From Leptospira kobayashii (GTDB lineage: Bacteria > Spirochaetota > Leptospiria > Leptospirales > Leptospiraceae), in NCBI RefSeq assembly GCF_003114835.2, contig NZ_AP025028.1, positions 680,001 to 744,000 on the forward strand: DNA of 64,000 bases, written 5' to 3'. Shown here in pieces: positions 52,449 to 62,246 of the stretch. Numbering within the stretch: the stretch's first letter is position 1; the number at the start of each line of letters is the position of its first letter. The position numbers were made by a program, and so were the translations under genes. The notes beneath the pieces are model-generated. The model saw only the letters and a list, made by a program, of their open reading frames with translations. It did no database searches and was not told the DNA's origin.

Positions 52449-53582
52449 TTAGAGGGGGGATTCTTGTACGTCGGATTGTTTTTTGATCACTTCTCCCTGG
52501 ATCGGTTTTACTTCGGGATAAACAATGTTTGCCATATAGATGATAAAGATGCTGATGATAATGCCCATTGCCGCGAGAACCACATCTTTGCCGACTTTTC
52601 TGAATGTGTCCAAGTAGGGGAGGTCTCTGTAGGTGAGAACATTCAGAATGATTTCCCTGCCAGCAAGTAATCCTAAAAATACCCAAGTGGTGGACATAGG
52701 AACATTGCTGATGGTCTGAAATATAAACAAAATCGTTCCATAAACAAAATCAACCGTCGTAGCGGCCTTCGACCATTTGATGTCAGATTTTTCCGAGACG
52801 ACTTGTTGGATGGTTCCTCCGTTCGTTCGGATGATGATGAATAATGCGAATACTAACAAAGAGGAGGCGACCGAAAATTCGAGAAAGCTCAGATGGCGTG
52901 GTATGAATACGGCGATGTTAGCTGTGTCCTGAAAAAGCCAGGCTACCCAAAGGTAGATGGTGGAGAACCATTGCAAACGAGACCATTTTCGTTCCGAAAC
53001 AGGATCGGGGGTATGTTCTTCGTAATATTCCTGGGGATCGACTTTGGCAAGTATTGCCCAAATCATTATGGCGGATAAGAATGCGAGACCGTATCCCAAA
53101 AAGGATTTGGTTAGCATTTTTTCTATGTTATTTCCACCAAACAGACCTAATACGAGAAACGTGGTGGAAACGGGTGCTCTGAGCCTTGTTATGACTACAA
53201 GGACTACGGGAGCGAGCAATTGAAATAAGTTGAAATGATCCGGTTCGGGAAATTGATCCAAACGGTGGAAGTGAATTTCTCCTTTGTGGAGAAACCATCC
53301 GAAAAGATGGACTAGGACAAGTAGTCCACCGAGTACGATTAATTTTCGAAACCAGTGAACGGATTTTTTACTTTCAATAAAAGTTCCGACGGTTTGAACC
53401 GCATCGTTTCCTGCAACAGAAAATGCGGCAATAGCGAAAGAACACCAACCTAGGAAATAAGTAGGAAGCCCGTAAAGATAGCCAAGACAAATCCCAGCAA
53501 CAAGTACTGCTGTGATGGAAAAGAAACGAACCTGGTCTTTGAAACTGGGGTGTTGGTAATCGACTTCCTCTTTTTTACTCAT
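52449..53582 (-). CDS. Inorganic phosphate (PiT-family) transporter-like permease
   Basis: A 377-aa protein with about ten TM helices. Two PiT-style half-motifs are visible: [14 protein letters not shown] near residue 57 followed by [17 protein letters not shown], and, in the second half, [18 protein letters not shown]. They are diverged from the classical GANDVANA motif, so it may carry phosphate or another anion. Its ATG overlaps the TGA of the acyltransferase gene (ATGA). Confidence 0.75.
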   Translation of the reverse strand: MSKKEEVDYQHPSFKDQVRFFSITAVLVAGICLGYLYGLPTYFLGWCSFAIAAFSVAGNDAVQTVGTFIESKKSVHWFRKLIVLGGLLVLVHLFGWFLHKGEIHFHRLDQFPEPDHFNLFQLLAPVVLVVITRLRAPVSTTFLVLGLFGGNNIEKMLTKSFLGYGLAFLSAIMIWAILAKVDPQEYYEEHTPDPVSERKWSRLQWFSTIYLWVAWLFQDTANIAVFIPRHLSFLEFSVASSLLVFALFIIIRTNGGTIQQVVSEKSDIKWSKAATTVDFVYGTILFIFQTISNVPMSTTWVFLGLLAGREIILNVLTYRDLPYLDTFRKVGKDVVLAAMGIIISIFIIYMANIVYPEVKPIQGEVIKKQSDVQESPL

Positions 53583-54358
53583 GCACTCATGTAGTGTTTT
53601 GCGTATCTCTCCGTAATTTCTTTTCGGTCAAAGAGAATAAACACGTCCGTAGTACCAAAAACAGAATCCAGCGCGGGAATTCCACAGATTTTAGCACCGA
53701 TCCGGATATATCCTTTCAAAAGTGGAGGGATATTTTTGGAAACGGATTTCGGATCTCCTATTTCATGGTTCACATTGAAACCCGGTAGGCAATAGTCGGG
53801 ATTCGGGAACACTCTGAATTCTTCCGGAGCAAGCGCATCTTTCGCTTTCAGGAATGCATAAGATTCGGAAGCAACGTCCGCATTTGTAGAGTGAATGGAA
53901 CCGCAGCCCATCAAGTAACGAACGTCATACTTGATCATAAACTCGGCAAGTCCTTGCCAAAGAAGAGAGATCACCGAACCGTCACGGTAGTCGGGATGAA
54001 CGCAACTTCTACCTACTTCCGCGATTTCATCGGGAAGGTTGTAGATGGAAGTGATATCGAATTCGTTTTCGCTGTAAAATCCGATTCCTTTTTTTGCGTT
54101 TTCTCTTGTTAGGATACGGTAGGTTCCTACGATTTTATTATCATTGGTTTTATCAAATACAAGTAAGTGGTGGCAGTAAAGATCGTATTCGTCTCTGTCT
54201 TTTCTGGTTGCTGACGATTGAGGGAGTCCTTCTCCCATTTCAAGATTGAATACGTCATAACGAAGAGCGAGTGCTCTTTCGATTTCCAATTGGTTTTCGG
54301 CAAGACGGACTTCCAGAACTCGTTCCGTTTTGTGCAGTGTAGGGTTGTTCGCTTTCAT
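53579..54358 (-). CDS. GNAT-type acyl-ACP acyltransferase (OlsB/hemolysin-like)
   Basis: A 259-aa protein of the family that N-acylates ornithine or other amines with 3-hydroxyacyl-ACP. Family blocks: [21 protein letters not shown] near residue 20, [46 protein letters not shown] and [10 protein letters not shown]. The start at 54358 has AAGGA upstream; a start at 54391 is possible. Ornithine-lipid synthesis would also need an OlsA-type partner, not seen nearby. Confidence 0.8.
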   Translation of the reverse strand: MKANNPTLHKTERVLEVRLAENQLEIERALALRYDVFNLEMGEGLPQSSATRKDRDEYDLYCHHLLVFDKTNDNKIVGTYRILTRENAKKGIGFYSENEFDITSIYNLPDEIAEVGRSCVHPDYRDGSVISLLWQGLAEFMIKYDVRYLMGCGSIHSTNADVASESYAFLKAKDALAPEEFRVFPNPDYCLPGFNVNHEIGDPKSVSKNIPPLLKGYIRIGAKICGIPALDSVFGTTDVFILFDRKEITERYAKHYMSA

Positions 54359-54481
54359 AAAGGGTTTTCCTTTTTTCTTATCTGGCTTCAAAGTAACCCC
54401 TCTCTGTTACGTCTATGTGACAAACGAGTAAAAATTAGACAGAATTGATTCGGTTTTGGCAAGTATATTTCGTTCGATGTT

Positions 54482-54569
54482 TCACGCTCCTGTGCGCGGA
54501 ACATCCTGTTCCGACGCACGAGCTCCTGCATCCCTGGCCATTCGCAGCGACCCATAGGGAGCGAGAATG
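54482..54569 (-). repeat. Structured intergenic repeat family B, copy 2
   Basis: On the minus strand: CATTCTCGCTCCC ... CAGGGATGCAGGAGCTC, then the hairpin GTGCG, bulged T, CGGAAC, loop AGGAT, GTTCCG, CGCAC (54492-54519), then AGGAGCG. Compared with copy 1 at 2713, one stem pair is changed from T-A to G-C on both sides, while loop and bulge are identical. Confidence 0.7.
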
Positions 54570-54668
54570 TAAACTGGACGGTAAGCGAATGCGGTAGTCT
54601 AGATTTACAGACTTGCTTGCAAGTCTAATCAATCGACACATAAATCTTTAATCACCTGACATTTAAAA

Positions 54669-54776
54669 ATGCACTTAAATCCTGAGATGCACTTTATGCC
54701 ACCGCGTGGAACATCTCACTTGCTTTTAAGAGAAGAATGTTTTGATTTTTTTGTATTTGAAGATGGTGAAGATTAG
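54669..54776 (+). CDS. Tiny ORF, 35 aa, doubtful
   Basis: MHLNPEMHFMPPRGTSHLLL begins it and FDFFVFEDGED ends it at TAG 54774. It lacks a ribosome-binding site and lies among structured repeats. It reads like the tail of an older gene and is probably not expressed. Confidence 0.12.
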   Translation: MHLNPEMHFMPPRGTSHLLLREECFDFFVFEDGED

Positions 54777-54777
54777 G

Positions 54778-54879
54778 GCGCCTCGGATATATTAGACGAT
54801 CCGGATGTATCGAAGCCCCGATCACGCTCTCCGCTTCAATCTTTGCTACGCAAAGGATTTTCGCTGCGATCGTTGGCGC
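54778..54879. repeat. Structured intergenic element C (single copy here)
   Basis: Nested inverted repeats: GCGCC (54778) with GGCGC (54875), CGATC (54819) with GATCG (54868), and an inner hairpin AATCTTTGC-tac-GCAAAGGATT (54838-54859, one bulge). The layout resembles families A and B, but no second copy is in the window. Confidence 0.4.
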
Positions 54880-54933
54880 AGGTAAAATTTTTGTTTAAGG
54901 AGAGTTACTTCTTATAAGATGAGATTTTGGTAT

Positions 54934-54955
54934 CCCCGCCCTGATTAGGGAGGGG
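54934..54955. repeat. Hairpin element D with a symmetrical mismatch
   Basis: CCCCgCCCT-gatt-AGGGaGGGG is a perfect 8-bp stem with one internal mismatch. It is followed by GTAGTCCACCCGCCACCC. The form (G/C stem, single mismatch, four-base loop) recalls the second hairpin of family A. Confidence 0.4.
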
Positions 54956-55128
54956 TAGTCCACCCGCCACCCAATGAGTTCCAACTAACATATCTAAGCC
55001 GAATTAGCAATTCCTCTTTGCATTTTTCCGAAAAATTCTCAGAAAAAGTTCGCCTTTTTGCATGAGCCTCGCAAAAGCTATGCGATTGAACAAAGAAAGA
55101 AGATCGAGGCGCACAGGAGTTTCGAACA

Positions 55129-55156
55129 CTTCCTCGCTTCTATTAGCGCGAGGAAG
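55129..55156. terminator. Hairpin downstream of polA, probable terminator
   Basis: CTTCCTCGC (55129-55137) and GCGAGGAAG (55148-55156) are perfect 9-bp arms, 21 bp beyond the polA stop. No T-run follows on the minus strand, so it may instead protect the mRNA end. The 786-bp gap 54392-55177 is otherwise filled by elements B, C and D. Confidence 0.45.
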
Positions 55157-55177
55157 GGACTAATATCCACAACCCTA

Positions 55178-57952
55178 TCAGTGTGCCTCGTCCCAGTTTT
55201 TGCCAAACTTACCTTCGACCGTCACGGGCACTTTCAAAGGTAGGGCCTTTTCCATTTCTTTTTTGGCAAAAGCGAAAAACTCTTCTTTTTCCTTTTTATC
55301 CACTTCAAATACAAGTTCGTCATGCACCTGTAAGATGATACGTGATTTCAAAGACTTTTTTTGGATATGATCATGTATTTTCAACATGGCAAGTTTGATC
55401 ATATCGGCGGAAGTTCCTTGGATCGGTGAGTTGATCGCGACCCGTTTTGCGGCTTCGGATGCCATTTTATGTGTGGAATTGATATCGGGAAGATAACGAC
55501 GACGGCCGAGTAACGTCTCCACATAACCGTTCTTTTTACAGAACTCTACGGTTGATTCCATATATTCTTTTACCCCTGTGTATTGGGCAAAATACCGTTC
55601 TATAAATTCTTTTGCTTCTTTGCGTGCAATTCGAAGGTTATTGGAAAGACCGAAGGAAGTAACTCCGTAGATTACGGAAAAGTTCACGACTTTCGCCTTA
55701 TTCCGCATTTCAGGCGTTACATCTTTTTCCTTGACTCCGAAAAGACCTGCAGCGGTTCTTCTGTGAATGTCCGCACCGGATTGATAGGCATCGATCATTT
55801 GAGGGTCATTGGAAAAATGAGCCATAATCCTGAGCTCAATCTGGCTATAGTCGAGAGAAAGAATTTCCAATCCTTTGCCGGGGAAAAAACCTTTTCGAAG
55901 AAGGCGACCTTCTTCGTCTTTGATCGGGATGTTCTGCAAATTGGGGTTAGTCGATGATAATCTTCCTGTTGCGGCAATCGTTTGGTTATAGCTGGTGTGG
56001 ATGCGTCCCGTCTTCGGATTGATCAAGGTAGGCAAACTATCCGAATATGTACTTTTCAGTTTGGAAAATTTTCTGATAGCAAGTAAATCATCTATGATGG
56101 GATGACTTCCTTGCAAAGACTCCAAGACCGAATGATCCGTTGAGAATCCTGTCTGTGTTTTTTTCTCCGCAGGCAAACGCAAGTCCTCAAATAGAACAAC
56201 TTGCAGTTCTTTGGTGGAATTGATATTGAACTGTCTTCCTGCATAAAAATGAATATTCTTTTCATGTTCCAGGATCTTTTTCTCAAATACGGTGGATAGG
56301 CCTTCGAAATATTCTTTCTCAACGCTGACACCCGTGAATTCCATCTCTCCCAAAACATCAATCAAAGGCATCTCCACATCTTTGAAGATTTTTTCGGATG
56401 TACCTTCCAGTTTCTTTTCCAGAACATGATAAAGTCGCAGAGTGATATCCGCATCTTCGCAGGCGTATTCGGAAACACGATCAGGATCTATATCAAATAA
56501 ATTTTGTTTCTTTTTTCCTGTACCAACTAATTCATCATAGGTGATTGTTTTGTAATTAAGATAATCCGTTGCCATATCATCCATATTATGACGTCTTTCT
56601 CCCGGTGTGAGAATGTAGGAAGCGAGCATGGTATCAAACTCGATTCCTTTGACTCGGATTCCGTAATTTCTGAAAACCAAAACATCATATTTTATGTTCT
56701 GTCCGATTTTGGGAAGTTTCGGATTTTCTAAAATCGGTTTAAACAAGGCCAAAGCTTCCGTGGGATTGGGGAGCAAATGAGAGTAGATGGATTCGGAATG
56801 TGCTAAAGCGATGTAGTATCCTTCTCCTTCTTTTTGGGTAAAGGACACTCCTAAAATTTCCGCGAGCATCGGGTCTTGCGACGTTGTTTCCGTATCTACT
56901 GAAATCGGTTTTTTGGGATCGATCTTACTCAGGATTTTTTTCAATTCATCGATAGTTTTGATTCTGATATACTTTAGATTTTTAGGTGCAGCCGGTGCCG
57001 CTTCCTCCTGAGCTTCCTCTCCCTTCTTTTTGCTTTTTTTGGCGGCAGGAGCGGATGGCGCATCTTCCAGTTTAATCCCTGCTAGTTTGGCAAGGTCGCG
57101 GTGAAGTACATTATAACCTTCATCTTTGAAAAACTGAACTTTTGCAGGATCAAAATAATTCGGTACTTTTAGATCCGATTTTTTGATCTCTAATTTGAGA
57201 TTCGTAATGATAGTAGCAAGCTTTCTGGACAAAAACGCATTCTCTTTGTTAGCTGTTAGTTTTTCTACAAGATTTTTGTTTTTGATGTTACCCAGATTTT
57301 TATAAATCTCTTCCAGGTTTCCGTATTCCTGTATCAGGGTTTTCGCCCCTTTGTCTCCGATCCCTTTGATTCCAGGGATATTATCCGAAGCGTCTCCCAA
57401 GATTCCCATATAGTCGGTGACTTGTTCTCTTGTGATTCCTATATTTTCTTTCACCCACTTGGGATCGATCCTTTCAAACTCGGAAACTCCCTTTTTACCA
57501 CGTAACATGTGAATGTTTTCACCTAATATCTGATAAAGATCTTTGTCACTGGAGAGAATTACTATTTCATCAAAATCTTTTGCAAACTTTTTACAGAGGG
57601 AACCTATGATATCATCCGCTTCGATTCCGTCCATTTTGTACATGGGGAATTCCAAGGTTTCTATCATTTTGTATATTTCTTTGATCTGAGGTCTTAGATC
57701 CTCAGGCATCGGCTTTCGCTGTGCCTTATATGCTTCGTACATATCGTTTCTATGAAGTCGTGTGCCCGGATCGAATGTAAAAGCGATATGGGATACTTTT
57801 TCATCTTGGAGAAGTTTGAATAACATCCTCCAGAAACCGAATACGGCGCCGCTAGGGAGCCCCGTTTTGGAATTGGTTAGGTTCGATGCGGCAAAAGCGA
57901 AATAGGCTCGGAATGCTAAGGCATGTCCGTCAATGATGAGTAGACGATTCAT
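55178..57952 (-). CDS. polA: DNA polymerase I
   Basis: A 924-aa enzyme with three domains: 5-prime nuclease (about 1-290, LLIIDGHALAFRAYF, GIEADDIIGSL, GIKGIGDKGAKTLI); 3-prime exonuclease (about 325-530), with acidic motifs that look intact (SVDTETTSQ, GQNIKYDVLVF, YACEDADITLRLY); and polymerase (about 545-924, LSLDYSQIELRIMAH, KVVNFSVIYGVT, LQVHDELVFEV). An Ala/Lys-rich linker (AAKKSKKKGEEAQEEAAPAA) joins the first two. The start at 57952 is fixed by GGAAGGATAATT and overlaps the glycosyltransferase gene by 23 bp. Confidence 0.97.
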   Translation of the reverse strand: MNRLLIIDGHALAFRAYFAFAASNLTNSKTGLPSGAVFGFWRMLFKLLQDEKVSHIAFTFDPGTRLHRNDMYEAYKAQRKPMPEDLRPQIKEIYKMIETLEFPMYKMDGIEADDIIGSLCKKFAKDFDEIVILSSDKDLYQILGENIHMLRGKKGVSEFERIDPKWVKENIGITREQVTDYMGILGDASDNIPGIKGIGDKGAKTLIQEYGNLEEIYKNLGNIKNKNLVEKLTANKENAFLSRKLATIITNLKLEIKKSDLKVPNYFDPAKVQFFKDEGYNVLHRDLAKLAGIKLEDAPSAPAAKKSKKKGEEAQEEAAPAAPKNLKYIRIKTIDELKKILSKIDPKKPISVDTETTSQDPMLAEILGVSFTQKEGEGYYIALAHSESIYSHLLPNPTEALALFKPILENPKLPKIGQNIKYDVLVFRNYGIRVKGIEFDTMLASYILTPGERRHNMDDMATDYLNYKTITYDELVGTGKKKQNLFDIDPDRVSEYACEDADITLRLYHVLEKKLEGTSEKIFKDVEMPLIDVLGEMEFTGVSVEKEYFEGLSTVFEKKILEHEKNIHFYAGRQFNINSTKELQVVLFEDLRLPAEKKTQTGFSTDHSVLESLQGSHPIIDDLLAIRKFSKLKSTYSDSLPTLINPKTGRIHTSYNQTIAATGRLSSTNPNLQNIPIKDEEGRLLRKGFFPGKGLEILSLDYSQIELRIMAHFSNDPQMIDAYQSGADIHRRTAAGLFGVKEKDVTPEMRNKAKVVNFSVIYGVTSFGLSNNLRIARKEAKEFIERYFAQYTGVKEYMESTVEFCKKNGYVETLLGRRRYLPDINSTHKMASEAAKRVAINSPIQGTSADMIKLAMLKIHDHIQKKSLKSRIILQVHDELVFEVDKKEKEEFFAFAKKEMEKALPLKVPVTVEGKFGKNWDEAH

Positions 57953-59057
57953 AATTATCCTTCCCGAACAGAGAATCACCTAGTAAGGAATAGTAAATGA
58001 GTTTTGTTTTTTCGGAGGTCTCTGTACAGGAAAATCGTTTCACAGCCAGCTTATTGAAAGTTCCGAAACTGTTTCGTAGAGCTTCGGATTCTACGAGGGA
58101 ATCAAATGATTTTGCAAGAGAAGTGCTGTCACCCACCGGAGAGAGAAATGCCCCTTGTCCGTCCGTTAACATTTCTCCGATTCCGCCGCCTGTAGTTGCT
58201 ACGACCGGGAGGGCAGATGCCATCGCGTCCAATACCGATGTACCGAGACCTTCTTCTTTGGAAGTCAACGTAAATATATCAAATAACGAAAGTAATGCGA
58301 GGATATCGGTTCTGTATCCGGTAAATATAATTTTGTCTTCCAGGCCCAGCTCTTTTGTTAGGGTTTTCAGCTTTCTCTCGAGTCTGCCTTCGCCTACGAT
58401 CAGAACTTTGAAAGGAACTTGGGTTTTCATTTTCTCAATCGCTCGAATCAATGTCTCCTGATCTTTATGATCGACGAGTGCGGCGATATTTCCTATGATG
58501 ATCGTTTTTTTAGGAATCGAAAATTCTTCCCGGATGCCTTCCCCTGAAGGCAATTTGGAGAATCGTTTTAGATCGATCCCCGAATAGACGGTGATGAGTT
58601 TTTCCGGGCTGATCCCCGCTTCCAACATTACTTTTTTAATTGCTTGTGATACTGGCAGATAATAGTCGTTAGCTGAATGTCCGTATTTCCAACGGGAAAA
58701 AATGCTTGTGCCCGGTTTGAAATCCACCCGTCTCGAGACTATCAAAGGAATATTCAAAGTATTCCTTTTTGCAAACACCGCCAAACCATGCGCATGCGCC
58801 GTATGAGTGTGGATCAATTTGACTTTCTTTTCCAAACAAATGTTTCGAATCGCTTTTACCGCTTTTCTATCCCATTCTCCTTTCATTTCCAAAGGATAAC
58901 ACGAAAATCCCGCTTCCGTACATCTTTCAAAGAGGGGAGAGTTCGGCTGGCAAACAATCAATTGTTCGATTTTGTTTTGATTCAGCCCTTGGGCAAGATA
59001 GTATAATTGTTGTTCTCCTCCGCGCCATTCGCGGGAGGTATTAATATGTAAAATCAA
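57930..59057 (-). CDS. GT4-family glycosyltransferase
   Basis: A 375-aa GT-B enzyme. N-terminal domain: LHINTSREWRGGEQQLYYLAQ, HTHTAHAHGLAV. C-terminal nucleotide-sugar site: SKEEGLGTSVLDAMASALPVVATTGGG, where the second acidic residue of the usual EX7E motif is Asp. It likely adds a sugar to a lipid or polysaccharide at the inner membrane. It starts with TTG 59057, one base after the stop of the kinase gene, and overlaps polA. The grouping with polA is probably positional. Confidence 0.85.
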   Translation of the reverse strand: MILHINTSREWRGGEQQLYYLAQGLNQNKIEQLIVCQPNSPLFERCTEAGFSCYPLEMKGEWDRKAVKAIRNICLEKKVKLIHTHTAHAHGLAVFAKRNTLNIPLIVSRRVDFKPGTSIFSRWKYGHSANDYYLPVSQAIKKVMLEAGISPEKLITVYSGIDLKRFSKLPSGEGIREEFSIPKKTIIIGNIAALVDHKDQETLIRAIEKMKTQVPFKVLIVGEGRLERKLKTLTKELGLEDKIIFTGYRTDILALLSLFDIFTLTSKEEGLGTSVLDAMASALPVVATTGGGIGEMLTDGQGAFLSPVGDSTSLAKSFDSLVESEALRNSFGTFNKLAVKRFSCTETSEKTKLIYYSLLGDSLFGKDNYESSTHH

Positions 59058-59058
59058 A

Positions 59059-59652
59059 TTATAGATGTTTGGCGCTATCGTATTCGAGTGTAAGAATGGA
59101 TCCCATCACTTTAAAACCCTGCGGAACTTCTTCCACTTCGCCTTCTCCGTGAAACATTACCTTAACGGAGTCCATCATGGCATTGATAATTTTCAAGCCT
59201 TTTCCCATATTCTTATGTTTTTGATTTTGACCGTTGTAAGGAAGGAGAGCGGGTTTTTTGGTTTGGTGATTGATTACATTTCCGATGAAGGTGGCGAGGC
59301 AAGGATTTGAGGAGAAGGCTTTTTCCGCTTCTTCTTCCTCTTCCTCCGCTTTGAGACCGGATCCGTAATCCAGAACATAAAGGGTGAATTTGGAACCGTT
59401 GATCCTCCAACGACAGATGATGGTTTCATCACTGCAATTACAAACATTTGCTGCTACGGAGTTGGTAAGCGCCTCATCCGCAGCAAGTTCGATCTGCATG
59501 ATGTTTTCGAGGGAGAAATGGTTTTCCGTTAAAGATTTGCGAAGTTCCCTTCTGAAGGACTTCACCGAAGCCATATCAGGTGGCAAAAACATAGCATAGG
59601 ACCCTGGAGAAGGGCTCATTACAAAATGTTCTTTTTCTTGGATTTCGCTCAC
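59059..59652 (-). CDS. RsbW-like anti-sigma-factor serine kinase (HATPase_c_2)
   Basis: A 197-aa GHKL-type ATPase: N-box IELAADEALTNSVAANV near residue 55, ATP-lid region with YVLDYGSGLKAEEEEEEAEK and GKGLKIINAMMDSVKV. An acidic insertion sits where a tighter loop is usual. Such proteins bind sigma factors or phosphorylate their antagonists. The start is GTG 59652. The natural opposing phosphatase type is encoded at 35591, but no antagonist or sigma gene is adjacent. Confidence 0.82.
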   Translation of the reverse strand: MSEIQEKEHFVMSPSPGSYAMFLPPDMASVKSFRRELRKSLTENHFSLENIMQIELAADEALTNSVAANVCNCSDETIICRWRINGSKFTLYVLDYGSGLKAEEEEEEAEKAFSSNPCLATFIGNVINHQTKKPALLPYNGQNQKHKNMGKGLKIINAMMDSVKVMFHGEGEVEEVPQGFKVMGSILTLEYDSAKHL

Positions 59653-59761
59653 GTTAATTCTTTACGACTGCCTTTTCTTACAGGATACAACGAATTTCCA
59701 AAGAAAAAACCATAAAACTAGAAAGATTCAAAGTATTTTTTTTGTAACGCAAAAAATAGGC

Positions 59762-61315
59762 CTAATTTAAGGCAATATTTGCTACCTTTGCGAGAATCTC
59801 CATTCTCTTTTGCAGTTTTTCCTTTCCTAGAAGGGTAAATAGGATCGGAAGTTCCAATCCATGGGATTTTCCGGTCGTAATTGAACGAATCGGCATAAAC
59901 AAGGTTCTTCCTTTTTCGCCGGTTTTTTCCCCGGCCTTTGACATAATTTCTTTGTACTGGTCGGGAGAACTTGGATTCGCAGATAGAATTTGTTCGTAAA
60001 AAGTTTTTGCTACGATGGTTCCGTTGCCTTCGAGAAGAAGGGATTTCGCTTCCTCGTTTTCAAACCCGAGATCTTCCAGAAAGAATTCTTCGATATAAGG
60101 AGGTGCCTGGATCAACCTGTCCAGATAAACTCTGACCGAATCCAAAATGGAAAGAAGTGTGGGATGAGTTCCTGATTTGTATTCGTTAGGGATCTTTGCA
60201 TTCGCAAGGAAAGGTTCCATCTCTTTTCCCAGTCTTTCGATGGAAACGTCACGGATCAGTTTGTTTGACATCCAATTCAGTTTTGATTTCGGGTTCAAAT
60301 AATCGGAAAGTCCTGCGGCATCTAACTTATTGAAGTCGACCGTTTCCTTTTCTTCTTCTTTCAGTTTTTTGAAAACATCGAATGTAGCGGGTGACTTGGA
60401 ACATCTTTCGATATCGAATACGGAACAGAGTTCGGAATCTTCCATGTATTCCTTTCCGTCGGGAGAAGTCCATCCGAGAAGAGCCATATAATTCCGTAAA
60501 GTCTCCGAAAGATAACCTAACTCCCGGAAGGCGAGAACCGATGTGGCCCCGGCTCTTTTGGATAATTTTTTCCCGTCACTTCCTACGATCTCGCTTGCGT
60601 GGGCAAATCTGGGGAGCGGGAATCCGAATGCTTCGAAAATTAAAATTTGGCGGGGAGTATTTGATAAATGACCGACTCCCCGAATAACATGCGTAATTTG
60701 CATCAGTGCGTCGTCGATCACCACTGCATAATTATAGGAAGGAAATCCGTCCGATTTTACAAGGATAAAGTCTCCGATCAGTTTTGATTCGAATTTCACC
60801 TTTCCTTGAATCATATCGTCGACGATTACGATTTTATTCGGAGTACGGAATCGAACCGTATAAGGAGCTTTCTTGGAAAGATTGTTTCCGATTTCTTCTT
60901 CCGTCAGTTCGGAACATTTTCCGTCATACAGATAAGGAATACCCATGGACTCGGCTTGTTTCTTTTTGCCTTCCAATTCTTCGGAACTGCAAAAACAACG
61001 ATAGGCTTTGCGTTCCCCGATCAATTTGTCAGTGTATTCTTTGTAGATATGCAATCGTTCCGATTGGGTATAAGGTCCGTGGGGACCGCCGACTCCAGGA
61101 CCTTCATCCCATTCCATACCCAACCATTTTAAAGATTCCAAGATGATTTTAAATGATGCTTCCGTGGATCTGTCCTGATCCGTGTCTTCCACTCGTAAGA
61201 TAAACTTACCTTTCATTGCCTTTGCATAAAGATAATTGAATAATGCGGTTCTCGCTCCTCCTACATGTAGGAAACCGGAAGGAGAAGGGGCAAATCGTGT
61301 ACGAACTTCGGTCAT
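59762..61315 (-). CDS. gltX: Glutamyl-tRNA synthetase
   Basis: A 517-aa class I synthetase. HIGH-type motif SGFLHVGG at residues 13-20 in [17 protein letters not shown], and KLSKR near residue 250. The zinc-finger-like CFCSSEEL is present in the editing-side insert, and the C-terminal anticodon-binding domain is complete. The ATG overlaps the TGA of the upstream lipoprotein gene. Confidence 0.96.
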   Translation of the reverse strand: MTEVRTRFAPSPSGFLHVGGARTALFNYLYAKAMKGKFILRVEDTDQDRSTEASFKIILESLKWLGMEWDEGPGVGGPHGPYTQSERLHIYKEYTDKLIGERKAYRCFCSSEELEGKKKQAESMGIPYLYDGKCSELTEEEIGNNLSKKAPYTVRFRTPNKIVIVDDMIQGKVKFESKLIGDFILVKSDGFPSYNYAVVIDDALMQITHVIRGVGHLSNTPRQILIFEAFGFPLPRFAHASEIVGSDGKKLSKRAGATSVLAFRELGYLSETLRNYMALLGWTSPDGKEYMEDSELCSVFDIERCSKSPATFDVFKKLKEEEKETVDFNKLDAAGLSDYLNPKSKLNWMSNKLIRDVSIERLGKEMEPFLANAKIPNEYKSGTHPTLLSILDSVRVYLDRLIQAPPYIEEFFLEDLGFENEEAKSLLLEGNGTIVAKTFYEQILSANPSSPDQYKEIMSKAGEKTGEKGRTLFMPIRSITTGKSHGLELPILFTLLGKEKLQKRMEILAKVANIALN

Positions 61316-62166
61316 TTCATATCCTCTTTTAATAAAAAATTGCCAATTCTAGTGTAACCTACCGGTTCTTTTGTTTTGGAAGCGGAGTTGTTGGCAAAAG
61401 GTGGAACAAAGAAAATTTCGGTTTTGGAATCCGAATAGATTGTTTTATAAAAAAGTTTGTTTCGATCGTTCGGAATCACTTCGAATTTGTTTCTCGTATA
61501 ATCATAGTTTGCTGAAGAGTATTTGAAAGTTTCTTTAGAGGGAGAAGAGGAGAAAAAATCCGTATTGGAACTAGGCTCGTCTCTCCAAATATAAACTGCT
61601 CCGTCATTTCCCGCCTTACCTTCTTCCGCATACCAGGCCAAATCGGTTTGAATATGGAATACATCATACTCGTCGGTATTTGATTTTTTGATCGGAGCGG
61701 TACCGATCAGATTGAATAATTCCGGCAATGAATTTGCTTGTACTTCACCTAACTCGATAGAGTTGTAATTTGCTTTAAGAACGGTTTGATTGGAACCGGG
61801 ATCCAATTTTCCGATCCACCTTTTCCAAGTGAGTTTGTATGTGAAAAATGTTTCTTGATTGAAATTTTCTTTGAGGGAAGACAGGAAATCTTTCTCATAA
61901 ATGAAAAAACCGATCTCCCATTTTGCGGCCAAACCGGCTTTTTTCGAAGGTTCCGCCTCTAAAAAGTAGTAGGTAGAAGAGCCATCCGCGAAGAACTTCG
62001 GGTTCGGTTTTTTTGGGTTTTTTGTGTAGAGAACCGGGGCTGAAAAATCAGGTTGGGACCGGTTTTTCAGGCTCAAGTTTATGAAATTACACCCCCAAAA
62101 TAGAAAAAAAATCAAACTGCAAATAGACCAATAAAAATAGGGTTTTACTCGGGGTTTGGGTGACAT
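61312..62166 (-). CDS. Putative lipoprotein, unknown
   Basis: A 284-aa lipoprotein (lipobox FWGC, Cys26). The mature domain alternates strands and loops ([74 protein letters not shown]) and ends in [15 protein letters not shown]. No family motif recognised. It is translationally coupled to gltX by ATGA and is the first gene of the minus-strand run toward polA. Confidence 0.75.
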   Translation of the reverse strand: MSPKPRVKPYFYWSICSLIFFLFWGCNFINLSLKNRSQPDFSAPVLYTKNPKKPNPKFFADGSSTYYFLEAEPSKKAGLAAKWEIGFFIYEKDFLSSLKENFNQETFFTYKLTWKRWIGKLDPGSNQTVLKANYNSIELGEVQANSLPELFNLIGTAPIKKSNTDEYDVFHIQTDLAWYAEEGKAGNDGAVYIWRDEPSSNTDFFSSSPSKETFKYSSANYDYTRNKFEVIPNDRNKLFYKTIYSDSKTEIFFVPPFANNSASKTKEPVGYTRIGNFLLKEDMK

Positions 62167-62246
62167 AGTAGAGGCTACTTTGCCAATCTAAAATGGGAAA
62201 ACGGCTTGACAAGTCAATTCACCCCTTCCCTCTGTCATTTGGTATC

